A DNA stretch of 64,000 nucleotides from Pocillopora verrucosa (lineage: Eukaryota; Cnidaria; Anthozoa; Scleractinia; Pocilloporidae). Positions within the stretch are counted from its first letter, which is position 1. The number at the start of each line of letters is the position of its first letter. Of this stretch, positions 11,101 to 22,800 are shown one piece after another. The stretch covers positions 10,472,882 through 10,536,881 of the forward strand of contig NC_089316.1 of assembly GCF_036669915.1 (NCBI RefSeq), written 5' to 3'. The notes below the pieces were generated by a model. The model had not been told where the DNA came from, made no database searches, and worked only from the letters and a program-made list of their open reading frames with translations. A program made the translations under genes and the position numbers.

Positions 11101-13858
11101 AAAGAGTGACTGCAAGCCATTAGCTGTTAGCTGCGTGGCTGAAGAAAAGGTTGAAGATTTTCACGAAGACACGGGAGCACACCAAGGTGGTGTTATTGAA
11201 ACATCTTTAGTTCACGATTGGGGATTACAAAGGGCTTCTAAAGGTCGGTCAAGTAAGTTAAAAAAGGACAGTTATTCCTTGCATTTTGAAGAAAATAGAT
11301 CAGTGGAAGTTCGTGATGTACATTCTGAACTCGACAAACCGCATGGCCACACTGATATCTGGTCAGTGATTGAAAATGAATTTCCAGAACCAGTCACAGT
11401 CATTTGTTCACCACCGAGTTCGGTAAATACATTCACATTGAGATTTCCAGGAAAAGTCGCTTCTGAGGGCGATGTGGCTGAAGAATTCGCCGACGAAATT
11501 ATAACTACGAAAGAGGAAACTCTACTTTTGGAAAAAAGATTACAAGGGGTGTTTGCTGAGCCGGTGGTCGTGAATTACTCCCATGATAATTCGGGATTAG
11601 TCGGGTCACTAGGCGCTAGATGTCCAAACAAAACGGCCAGTTCAAAACGAAATTTAACATTGTCTGTTTCTGGAAACGTAGAGGCTTTTGAGCAGGTGGT
11701 CTCCGTGGCCTCCGTTCCTCAAAAGTCAAATGAGAAACTACAAACAAGTAAATTACCAGAAAGTTATGGATTCGTTCCCGAAGGTTCTGAACTGTTTGTA
11801 GACTCGAGTCCTAGACAACCACGCTTTACAGAGACAGAGGAATATACAATGCTTTGGCGATCAAACAAATGGTCAGAGACAGCAGCGTCTCAGATTTTAA
11901 AATCGTCAAAAGAAGGGGTCGCAATCCAATCAAAGAAATCAGGGGTGCATGAAAATCAGGTATCACGAAGACAGCCTGATAACGAGTCATCAGCAAGAGA
12001 AAACTGTCCTTTTAAGGACCATCATACGAAGTCAACCTGTTTGATGAAAGCCGTAGACAACAGTTCATTGCAGACTGCTGGGGATTGTTGGAACGAGGCA
12101 AAGGTTACGACTGCAACAGAAGCACAGCCATCAAGGAAGCGAAGGCAGGAGGCACAGGGAGGAAGAGAAATTGAAACTAAAATTCGCCAACGAAAATTGG
12201 TATGTTTAGCTCAATTGAAAGGGAAAGAGGAAGGAACTGAAGCTGCAATAGAAAGAGTGAAAATATTTCGACTCCCAAGTGAACTTCCATGTTCAAATCG
12301 AGGGCAGGAAAATGAGGAACAAACCCCAACGTGTGGAGATCGAGTTAAAACAGAAAACTGCCTAGATAAATTAAAATGTTCAGCACGACCTCAGGGATAC
12401 GACACACGTCAAAAAAATGACGTAGCTTCTCTAAGAACAGTTAATTGCATGAGTAACCTGTATTGCACGAGGGAAAGGCACAGGAAAGAAAAACAAACTC
12501 AAGACTCCATGGAGCGACTGCCACTCAAGCATGCGCACAACAGTAGGACACACGCAACAAATGCAGAAGAAAAAGTGGATTTGATACGTTCAGGCAAAGC
12601 ATGCGTAACATTAAAACGTAAGGCCCGGATGGAAGCAAAAAACACGGCACAAGAGGAGAAGAAGAAATTTGTAACCTTTGCTCCAACTCCGATCAAGAAA
12701 AGCCAAGGAAAAGATTTGATTAAGGAGAGGAGGGAACAGAGATCAAGTTTAACCTGTTCGTCAGGTCACCCAGACGTGAAAGCGGATAGGCATCCTGAAA
12801 ACGTAGAGGATAAACTGCGACCAAGCATGAATGAGTCACCCAAGGCTAAAGAAGTCTTAGGGCAAGAACCAGTGGCCCCCAGCGGTATACAATCAGAAGC
12901 GTATCCGAAAAACCCAATTGCAAGTGACCTCAAGAATTCACCTTTGAGAGATGACAAACACTTTACAGCTACTTTGGATGCAGTGAAAACAAGTGGGTTT
13001 GATAGTCCAACAGAAGGGCGAAGCAGCAGCCAGACCGTACGCAGTGGAGAAAAAAGCGCCTCAGACCCCGCTGGAACAAAAGAAATCGGTTTCAAGTGGG
13101 CTGACCGGAATGCTTTTACGGCAAGGCATCTAAAACAGGATAAGATCACCAACCCTAAAAAATCAATGAACGCTACCATAAGTCAGCAGGACTTCTCGAA
13201 AAAGCTTGAAAAAAATGTTCAATTTGATATAAACAAGGATCGTCGTTCTGAAAAAAGCCGTGACAGAGAACCCCTTGGTGGGATTAAGCCTTTGGGGGAC
13301 ATCGACGATGTTGAGAAAGATACGCACGCCTGTAACAGGACGATAAGTGGGGAGAGGAAAAATGAACAATTGAAGTCGAGTTCGACACCGCTACTGAGTA
13401 ACACTGGAAGGCGCCGGAATTTTGAACCAAAAGCTCCCAATAATGTTTTTGTGCCGATCTTCTCTGATGACAAACGTCTTATCGGACACTACACTGAAAG
13501 TAGTCATCGTGACCATAATCAAGGGCTGGATACAAATGACACCGTTTTGAGTCCTAATAATCAAGCGTACGCTTATCCCCGTTGGGTTGCACCAATACGA
13601 CCTGGACATTCCTTTTTGCAACACAATGAGACCAAAGGTCTGCCTCAGTTTATTCCAAACGCTTCGAACCGGTACTCACAGAGAGGCATTACAAATCGGA
13701 CCAGGTTTCAATTAGCTTACCCCAGATTTCCAAACTATGGTAGACCTGTGTTTGTTCGTGGTATGTGGCAGGCACGCCCTGTTCTTACATTGCCCGGCCC
13801 CTGGTCGTCCCCAGGAAATACCTATCGAGTACCTAACACCCCTATTCGTCCGAGATGA
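2117..13858 (+). CDS. TASOR-like: TASOR-like protein (HUSH complex family), 5' incomplete
   Basis: Exons joined by eye, all GT-AG and phase-consistent: 2117-2520, 4541-4690, 5225-5398, 5664-5791, 6221-6312, 6980-7089, 7502-7574, 8580-13858 (about 2,135 codons plus a missing N-terminus). The first exon carries features I recognise from the TASOR pseudo-PARP (DUF3715) domain: EKRASMRDEGRSPKEL, then LGDGHMGV and VVFKV. Exon 2 has PSPNYDCHVSRN and exon 3 has YYLYEYDDEGLPSRRPRH. Exons 5-8 give a SPOC-like stretch (RNYVLSLCTMKVA, FLVPSGKLAVRLG, FCIVCRRQ). The 5.3 kb last exon encodes a Ser/Glu/Lys-rich, probably disordered region with basic clusters (PSRKRR near 12130) and an Arg/Pro/Gly/Tyr-rich tail. 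In vertebrates TASOR scaffolds HUSH with MPP8 and periphilin to place H3K9me3 silencing on transposons. The family call is firm for the N-terminal half; the tail shows no recognisable domain. The ATG at 8513 is intronic, not the start. Confidence 0.85.
2521..4540 (+). other. Intron 1 of TASOR-like gene, repeat-filled
   Basis: The 2.0 kb intron lies between a GTAGGT donor and an acceptor TACAG at 4540. It holds the hairpin at 2871-2992 and probably other decayed mobile-element sequence (3000-4200), with no reading frame I can assign. Confidence 0.6.
2871..2992. repeat. Near-perfect 58-bp-arm hairpin (snap-back element)
   Basis: The sequence from GAGAAGCCTTGACTGTGCTC (2871) is repeated in reverse complement up to 2992. 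The arms are about 58 bp, differ at one position, and are separated by about 6 bases (GAAAGA). It carries no coding potential. This is the form of a foldback MITE or element end. Confidence 0.85.
6017..6058 (+). repeat. TTTTG microsatellite
   Basis: Tandem TTTTG units with one interruption, inside the TASOR-like intron between exons 5664-5791 and 6221-6312. Confidence 0.7.
6899..6974. repeat. Imperfect inverted repeat just before a splice acceptor
   Basis: AAGATTTTGT at 6899 pairs with ACAAAATCTT ending at 6974. The two arms match at roughly four of five positions over about 38 bases, with almost no loop. The acceptor AG of TASOR-like exon 6980-7089 follows four bases later. Either a decayed MITE or an RNA hairpin in the intron 3' end. 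Confidence 0.6.
7800..8500 (+). mobile_element. Penelope-like element remnant (GIY-YIG end)
   Basis: A broken reading frame runs from about 7810 with SLVRSSLQTDDQPGIFKCA, a Cys cluster (CARSRCKTCPF), then after a frame shift near 8030 CTYCKKLYIGET, an in-frame TGA, and RRLGDQFREHL. This is the LYIGETGRRLxxRFREHL signature of the GIY-YIG endonuclease at the C-terminus of Penelope-like retroelements. The following CGCTCGAAACGTCGGCTTTG and the CAGTTGATAATACC tail are also typical of such copies. The element is dead (stop and frameshift) and lies in the last intron of the TASOR-like gene. No reverse transcriptase domain is present. Confidence 0.75.
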
Positions 13859-16800
13859 GTAGGTTGTAGCGCCAGTTGCAAACGTGTCAAAAAAAAAAAG
13901 AAATAGGGTCATAGTTTTATACTAGGTTAAAATAGAGATTTAAAAAAAAATTTGATACACTATTTGCACAAAGTCAATTTCCAGTAGAGCGGTTAGGTCA
14001 CACAAATTTAATGGCACGATTGACAAAGTAACTGGTTCGAATGTCCTAATGAAGGCAGGGGCAGTATTGTTTCAATTTTTTGTTGGTAATTTTCGTAGTC
14101 GCTTTCTTTTGGATTACACTTCTCAGTATTCCTTTACCATTGAGTACCAAAGAAATCGATGTGTATTTCACCTACAGCTGTTGGAACTATTCAATGTACG
14201 TATTTCATTTTTTTGCAAATAATTGACATGGAGTGCAAGCTCATCATAATGAACGTTTGGTTACCTTTACACACTTTCAACGTTTAACACTTGTTGCGTT
14301 CTTAAAGGAAACATTTCGCGGGTGGCGGTTTTGTGGGCGTCGGTTGAAGGGTATGAAGGCGAGGGAGCCGCGAACCGAGAGTCCTAGCCCTTGAATTGCA
14401 GCAGGTTCTCTCTTAGTTTCTTGGTCACCATTCCCTAAGCGGTTTCACCGAATGAAAAACCACCACTTGTGAAGGCTTAGTAAAAAAATATCGCTTTTAC
14501 GATTATAAACAAGGAGGTGCAATTTTTTTAAAAAGTATACATGATTTATACTTGATTAAAAAAAATAGAGTTAATGCTTTGCCTAGGTATGTTGTATATG
14601 CTGCTGAGCTGTTTTTAGCGATTGAGTTCTGAAGCTTCTTGGATAGACGAGAGGATTATACGTCCGGCCTAATCGCTGTATGAGAATAATACAGCAAGGT
14701 TATCTAATTATGTAGTGCTCAGAAGATAATCTGTGCAAATAGTGGACGGGATTTTAAAAAGTAAATCAGTTATACAAGGATTCATTTGGGGGAGTAACAG
14801 TTCTTTTCGAAGACTCCCGCACACTCAATATATGCCATGAGACAAATTGCACAATTCAAACTTTCCAAAGGAATCATAACACGAGTGGAGTGGGTGTCAT
14901 ACACAAAGGATGTTTTTACATTTGCTTTATTCCCCTGTGAATACATTTTAAAGGAAATCCACAGGGAAGATTAATATTGATATAATTGAATCATTGAATT
15001 TCCTTAGTAAGTGGTTATGCTTGCTTCTAAAAAGACTAGGTTAATCAGATTGATAGTATCGAGGAAGTTGTTTTCGTGGGAAAAGACCCGGACTGAGATT
15101 TGAATGGTATGTTACGCCATATTTTCGACTATTTTCTAAAGCACCGATCCTGACCCTAGTTTCACCAAGCATTGCTGATGAACACTCTTAAATGTACGAG
15201 AAAACATTTAAAGTGGACTTCTTCTCATTATCATCCCTCTTACGATTGTTTTATGGCTGCTCCTCAGCTGAAAATGGCTTGTAGCTCTTTTACTAGATTT
15301 AACCTACTTTTACAAAGACAGTCCGTTCGCCGACTAGTAATGAACCTAAGCGTTAAAAACTATTGTACTGGCAATAATAAAGGGATAACGCTTACCATAT
15401 TTGCACTAGTTAAGTGAGCTCTACAGACCGGACTCCGCCAAGGACAGACGATTGATAATGACTAGTATGTATAGTGCATTCTCCATATGGATACACTCTT
15501 ATGCACTCTACAGTACCTTTACAGTACTGCACCAACTCCCCATTAAATATAGGAATGTTAGTATAGGTAACAACACGATTTCGACACCAATTTCTTGTTC
15601 ATAAGCACGAGTAAATTTTCAGTCAAAGACAACCAAATTACACGAGCTTGTAGGGCGGGTGCAATTAGTAGTCTTTAAAATTTTATGATTCCTTGTCTGC
15701 ACCGCGCGTAATTTTTCCAGGGATATAATTAGGTATTGAAACATCCCCGCATCGGTAATTCTGGTCAGCTTTGAGAATAAACCTGAGAGATCACGCTTAA
15801 TTTATTTCAGGAACCAAGCTGAAATTCCTTTATGAAGCAAATGTACTCTAATCGCAACTTCTATCTGAAAACTTTCATATTCAGACTGTAAGCAGCTGCT
15901 AGGATTTGCTACGATTTCATGTTATCCTTTAATCTTGGTGGGTGATCATATTTGAGGTTATGCCAATGAGAATGGCTGCAAATGTCATCTTCTTCCTGTC
16001 TGGGTATTGTAATGAGACAATCGAATACGCATAACATACCGGCATTCACACCCAAGACAATTGTTTCGACATAACTGTACGGCCTTGGAGATAAAGGACA
16101 AGACAACAAGTAGTCACCGCCTTTAATTGAGTTTAATTTTCAGTCTGAAGTTAATAGAAGTCAAAATCCTTTCATTTAAAAAGTTCGGCTTGGTTTCGAG
16201 CTTTCATGGAGATAGCACGGTTATCGCAGCGATGAGAAGCAATCGTTTGGTTTTACCCCGGTTACAGAGATCTCAGTAGGCAGACTTGCCCTGCAGCATC
16301 GCAGTTCAACAAACCAAACGTTTTAACCTTTAAACGGAGCCAGCCTGATTCAGTGGCGCTTGGTGGGACAAACCAAGTGGGAAAATGAACATGAAGGTGC
16401 TTGTGCCGGTGAAATGTAACAAGTGATGATTGTCTACTTAAACTGAGCACCTTTTGGCTTTCTACCATCTCATTTGAATGAGTCGTGAGAGAAATCCTTT
16501 GGTGATTAAAACCACTCACGAAAGCTGATGTCAATTATTCCCCATGTAACCTCACACAATCCTTTACGGCAAGAAAAAATTGTTAGAGCGTGTTTCACCG
16601 TAATGACCTTGCTTGCTTCAATTTGAATCTAAATAGTCTCGTTATTGGCAAGTCTTTTTTTAAGGACTCTTTTATTTTGGGGACTTCCTATTTGCGAATT
16701 TAAAAGTATAGTGATATTTTTCAAATCAAGAAGGACTTCTGTTACAGCTTAACCGTATATTTCTAAAACTGAGCATTCTGCAAAACTGTAAAAAAATTTA

Positions 16801-19380
16801 TTACATTGTCAAAGTGATTACATTAGCGGAGTCGAGACAAATAGTCAAGATATATAGTAAGTTTAAGGCTTTCTTACCTTTTTCAGCTACCCACTGCAAC
16901 TGAAATATGAAGTGAAGCAATCATATGCATTAAAGATCAGGGCCTAACGAACGCTTGGGGTCGATCACGAAGATGGCGTCATTGAGATCGCTGCGGTTGC
17001 TGCTGGGTATCTGGGATTGGGAGGAGGGGTTAAGCTCCCTCCCCTCCCCCTCTTACCTCCCATGTTGAACCTTATGTGGTGAGGTTCGCTTAAACCCTTC
17101 CTGGTTTTACAAACAGGCGCAGAATTTTGATCAATTAGTCATAAGTTGGTTGTGGATTCCAAGGGTGTTGCAACTTTATGCTTTTAAGTTTTCAACGCCA
17201 AATGCTGGGATAGGAAAATTACCTAAATGTAAAATTCTAACCTATTTTTCTAATGAATTTTATCATCTATTTCTTGATTACGGCACTTCTTTAGATGTGA
17301 AACAAACACACACTTTTTTGTCACGACTTTGTGGACCGTACAGTACACCCTTAGGGAGGATTCAAAGCAGTACACCAGCCCCCCTCCTCCCCCTCTTAAG
17401 AGGACACTTGATTGCTAAAGTTGGTGTCTGCTTGATTGTTACGAAACCAAAACTTTCAAGGCGTACTTGGAGCTTGTAGACCGTTTAAAGGCTAAGAAGC
17501 GACTCAAGTAGGAACTCCATCAACTCTCTTGTAAGCGGACACCCTTGTGAATTGGGAAAAGTGTCCGTGTCTGCTGCTCTGTGAAAGGTCATATTTTTGT
17601 TGATTTGCAAATTAAAGGGAAATTTCATTGCCAAAAGTCTATTATTATTCATGGGTGTCCGCTCACAAGAGAGCGGAAAGAAAAGAAAAATCCAATTTTC
17701 ACTTTCATAAGTGTTCGCGTCCGCTTTCGAGAATGTGTAAATGCAGAGTTAGGCTGGGAGGGACGGCGGGGAATTAAAATTTGGAAACTGTTCGCTTATG
17801 GTGGTGTCCTTCACCGGAGGGTTGATGTATTTAAAACAGGTCTTGCTCGGCCATTTTTTCACGCTTAATAAGTTTACTCTCCTGTTCCACGTCCACAACT
17901 TAACATGTTTGATGGAGCGTTCTCACAACTTCTTCAAATCAGATTCCGCGTTTCCACTGAAACTTATATCGTTGTTACCCTACCGCGACAAGAAGTTCTT
18001 TTACCGATGGTCTTTTGAACTTGTCGCTCTAGAGCTATATTGTGAGCGGACGAAGTCTCGTTTTAGTAATTTGCAAACAAAATTAATCACCAATTGATGT
18101 TTTCAATTCCCTTCGGCCAAGCTCTGATCCTTCTGGCTCCATTTGAGTTAGTGTCCCTCGAATCCGATTTGATGACACCTCCAGTAGCTTGAATTAACCA
18201 ATGCTCCATTAGATTTGGCTCTACAGAGTATTTGAAGCAGTCAAAAATGCTGTCAAAATCAGGTATTGAAAAAAAAATTTATTTCAAAGTAATTCTAAAG
18301 CAATTTTTGTTCTGCGAAATCTTTGTCAAGTGTACCTTGGTAACCTTGCCCAGTCACGAGTACCCGTGGTGTGGCCCTCTTTGAACGCGGAAGTTGAATT
18401 TACAAGCTATTTTTAAACTATTAGTGCTTAGGTGTGTTGAGGGGTGCGGCTAGGAATTGATACGCCTTTCATTCAAAAGATTAAATCGGATAATCTAACA
18501 CCGCGAAAAAGCGACCGAGCTTGGTGTAAAGATGGCACAGATAGATCATTCAAAATCGAGACCAGATAATACAACCTTCGTCGAATAGTATGAAAAAAGA
18601 AATGTTAACTGTTGGTTAACGGCAGCGACCTTTTCGGTGAAAATGATAAAAAATAGACGATTTTGTCATACAAAATACTAATTTGCATTATGATAAGTTT
18701 TCCTGGAAGCGGAAGTCATTCACTCCACGTGGAATACTTGATTTTTCATAGAATAACCCTGCCCTTCAATCAAATGGATCGAAAGCTGAAAACAAAAGAA
18801 GACGAAATATTATCAGCGACGATCTCTTGCTGTTTCAGTTTAAGCGTGGTTTACTTCGGGTGAACATATTGAATTCTCGACTAAACACAGCTTCCTGTCT
18901 GTCTCGAGGAGCCGACGGTCCAAAGACCGGACCTGTCACGCAAACTTCATCCCTGACTTTCGCACCAAGGGTTCCCTTTCGGATTTTAAAAGCCACTAAG
19001 TTGAAAATTTATATCTTTCATTTTTTAATTTTTCCACTAATGCAAAATTTACGGAAGAAATTGCTGTGCTGCCGCGTAAAACTTCATCTTCGCCGGTGAA
19101 GTATGACCTTCTGAATCAACACTGACTAATTTGTGAATATATTAGCATAACAAGAGCATAAAGCTTGGTTAAATTTAGCACATGATCGATGATGATAAGA
19201 GGTAAAGCTTAGCTCAATAGATGTCATTTTCCTCATTTCATCGGGAATATTTTGTTAGTTAGAACTCTGATGCAGTAAATTATCCAATAACTGCATGGAG
19301 TAGGGAAATTCGCCAGAGATGAGCGACTCACAAGACCGTGACACAAGTGTTGTTTGGTAAATATTACACTCGATATCATC
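13859..19380. other. 3' flank of TASOR-like gene and gene-free interval
   Basis: No exon with convincing splice sites or family signature was found. No clear AATAAA follows the stop closely, so the 3' end of the transcript is undefined. The stretch 17500-17850 contains repeated GTGTCCG(C/T) motifs (for example near 17562, 17654, 17713), suggesting a decayed dispersed repeat. Short reading frames here are not supported. Confidence 0.5.
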
Positions 19381-19397
19381 GCGAAAGAAGAATAACC

Positions 19398-19494
19398 TTT
19401 CGCTTAGCCATTCATACAAGGTTTCGCAACTATTTCTTTCGTTTCTGAAACGAAGTTATTTCGTATTCGGTTTCTTGTTTAATCTTTCACTTTT
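19398..19494 (-). promoter_or_regulatory. Cluster of three IRF half-site matches
   Basis: On the minus strand three AANNGAAA cores occur: AAGCGAAA (19405-19398), AAACGAAA (19444-19437) and AAAAGTGAAA (19494-19485). The last fits the longer NAAANNGAAA form. They lie about 400-500 bp upstream of the IRF gene 1 start and would allow auto- or cross-regulation by IRF proteins. The motif is short and AT-rich, so chance is a real alternative. Confidence 0.4.
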
Positions 19495-19680
19495 TGTGAC
19501 CCTAATAGTTGAAAACAACAAACTAACTCTGGCTCTGATTTCAGCGCCATACATTATGCGACTTTAAATAGAGTAAATAACAAGTATGGAAAATACGTAA
19601 GAATCAGGTTATTCAGTTTTTCTCGCTTTTAACTTTCTAGACAAAATAAATAACAGATCAACGGGAAATACCGTACGTTG

Positions 19681-19741
19681 ATTGGTCAAAACATAGTGAC
19701 GTCAATTCTCGGAAAAGGTAGGGGACTCCCCAAAATATCAT
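19681..19741 (+). promoter_or_regulatory. CCAAT / CRE / NF-kappaB composite upstream of IRF gene 1
   Basis: Within 61 bp lie an inverted CCAAT box (ATTGG, 19681-19685), a perfect palindromic CRE (TGACGTCA, 19697-19704) and a palindromic kappaB site (GGGGACTCCCC, 19731-19741). The block ends 155 bp before the ATG at 19896. No TATA box is evident. Spacing and composition are those of an inducible immune promoter; function is inferred. Confidence 0.6.
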
Positions 19742-19895
19742 GTGAAAGCTAAAAAGTGTCACTTGCCTCGACACTCAACTGAAACGTAAGCTGCATAGAG
19801 TACAGAAGTCTCTTCCATTTGAAACAAAGGCTTAAGATTTTTTTCACTACAAAGTCGCAGTACCTTTACTCAGGACATTATTCCACAGCAATTTC

Positions 19896-22800
19896 ATGAT
19901 GCCAGCGGAAAGACTTCGGCTTCGCGCATGGATTGAAAAACAAGCAGACAGCGGAAAGCTACCGGGTCTCGAGTGGGACGATCGAGAGAAAGGCATCTTT
20001 AAAGTATCGTGGAAGCATGCCTCAAGGCAGTGCTGGTCCTACCCTAAAGACGCCTGCGTCTTCGAAGGTTGGGCCATACACAGTGGTCGCTACAGGAAAG
20101 GACACGACAGACCTGATCCGCGGCGTTGGAAGGCGAATTTTCGATGTGCTCTGAACGCCCTCCCGGACATCGTCGAGCTTCCAAATCAAGGAATAGCACG
20201 AGGCCAAGACGCTTATAAAGTCTATCAGATAGTGAAGAAAACAGCCAAGAAAGACTTACATAACAAACGACAAAACAAGGGTGAGTAGCGTGCGTGAAGT
20301 TCAGTTTATAAACAACCACGGCGCTTAGCAGCTGCGAATTTACTAAAATTATACAAGTCCAGAATGCTTATCGAATCGATTTTTTTTTATACTGATTTGT
20401 TTACGTGTTAAATTTACCGAATGCTTCCCTAGGAACAGTTTCTCTGAAAGAGACTGCCCCAATAGTCGGGAAAATATAACAGAAAACGTCTACGCTTCGT
20501 ATTCGTTTGTCTGGATCATTGACTGACGTGACCTAAGCCGGAAATTTTAAACTTTCATGCACATTTTACCCTGTATTTCAGTTTCCTTGAAGAGAAGTCG
20601 TGGAAATAGTCGTTCGATAGTTTACCACAATTCTCTGTTGATTTTAATGAATATTTCTTCCGACATCTTTTGGAAAGCGTGAGGGAAAAGTCAAACCACA
20701 CAACAAAGCGTGACCAATTCCGAGAAAGATACGATAAATTGTTTATGAGAGCTTTTCCGAGAAAGAACTTAAATTAACTCAATTTGCATATATACTTTAA
20801 TAACTGAAATGACTGAGTTCTTATAAGCTTTTCACCAAGAAATGGCGCGAGCTTTAGCAAAATTATGATACGAAAAAGAATATTTTGAGATCTAGAAAGA
20901 TGATTCGTTTCATACTTCCTGGTTGGCACGCCTCAAGGAGTCGTCCGGAAGAGCTCTCAGTTCTCCATGAATTAACAAGAAACAAGAAGACGCCCGAGAG
21001 CTCAAACAAGAATTGCATATCCAAGCTAAAACGTTTTCTTTGTAATTTCGCGAGCTTCGCCTAAAAAGGGCAACTGGAGTCGCCAATGTGTATTTCAGAC
21101 ATAGCTAGTTGACGCGGGAATAATCTTGTCGAGTGGTTCGGGATGGTAAGTAGCCTTTAAATTCAAGCTTCGAACCAAGGGTTGAACTTATTCGTATTAG
21201 GTTCCTAGTTGCACTCTTTGTTTGAAACTAGGAGGGTTCGGAAGTCTTAACGAATCTTTCAATATCGTCGTAGAATACTGAGATGCGATCTTATTGGACC
21301 ACTCACGGTGTTAGGTATCTTCATTATTATGCAACAGTCGCGTATCCTAGCTGACGCGTGGAAACTGTGTCCTCAATAGACTCGGGGAATAAACTTTGCT
21401 GAGAAAACGCCTTCACACGCGAACTTGCATCGCCGAGAAAAGCAATAAAGCAACTGATTTAATGTGTGACTTAGACTCTAAGAATAGTTAACAGCACGAA
21501 CGTTGCAAAACCTAGTTGCATTTGTTGCTTGCGGTGACAAATGTGTTCAAAACACTGACACGACGCTCTCGGTTATTAGAATCAGTCTGGTATATCATAA
21601 ATATCGTGATATTGTAACTAGAATGTACGTTTTCTAGACAGGATTTGTTTCTAAGAAGTGCATATCATAAATCACTGCTGCAATGATACCCAGCTCCATT
21701 GTGTACAGCTTTTCAAAAGGTATACAATATTGGTCCACATCATCAGAATAGGCATTGCTTTGTACAACTGCAGAAGCTTAGATCAATTTTAAGAGCGAGA
21801 ATTCAATCTTTCAAACGTGGCATTACGCATTGCACCCTGGAGTGGAGTAAAGTATTCAAAATTAGGGTCGAAGAATGCGGAATGTGGTCAGTATCGAATC
21901 TTTCTCTGGCAAACCCCGCCTCATTCTATGATGAGATGAATGTCATCAGCCTAACTAAACCCTGTTGATCAAGCTATTTACTTACCCGTGGGAAAACGAA
22001 TTAAGGGCGTCTAAATTTAAGGCGAGCTAACTCTGTGTCAAGAGGCATTGCTTAGGCAATGCGGAATTTGTTGCCTTTGTTTTATTTTAGAGTAAACTAC
22101 GATGTATTTAGGATCTTCTTCAAAAAAGGGCAATGATATGATGAGTGCACATAAGTCTGCGTCGTTGGGTGTAATTGAAGCGGTGGCTTCGTAACTCACG
22201 TCATTCGTATCTAAAAACGACAAACAGGGCCGGTCAAAGAAAAACACTTCAAAAATGTTTGCCGACGGTTCTTCGAGTGATTTTTGTAAACCTACGTTCT
22301 TTTAGCTCAGTGCTGTTTTAGTAAAGAATTCACACGTAGCTTCGGAGTACCGTCTCCTGGAAATTTCGGAGCCGCTCTTAGTTCACCTTATTGGCAACCT
22401 TATAACCTGAAACGTATCGTGGGCAGCTCTGCTGTGTTGCTGTCTTACCTCTTTACACTCATCAGATAATCAAATAAAAGGGGTGATCAATGCCGAAATG
22501 AACTGATTAACAGCTGCAAATCGTTTCTGTATATGCAAACTTTTCATAAAAGTCATCATCTTTTTATACGGTTTAGTTTGCTGAGCTACGCATGACTAAC
22601 TAAGGTTCAAGAGCCCCAAAGAGATTGAAAAGACACATACTGTTAACCGTTGCTTCCAACTGAGAGGAACAAGAAATAGTTTGACATAACAGAGGGTTTG
22701 AGTTGGTTGAGGATAACAATCAATAGACTGATGAATGCTCTTCAAAAGGAATGGCTTTAATTTCGATTTGGCGAGAAGTCTTCGAAGAACGAGGTCGAGT

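Noticed and set aside
12766..13179. 137-codon minus-strand frame inside the TASOR-like last exon
   Set aside because: Antisense shadow of coding sequence.
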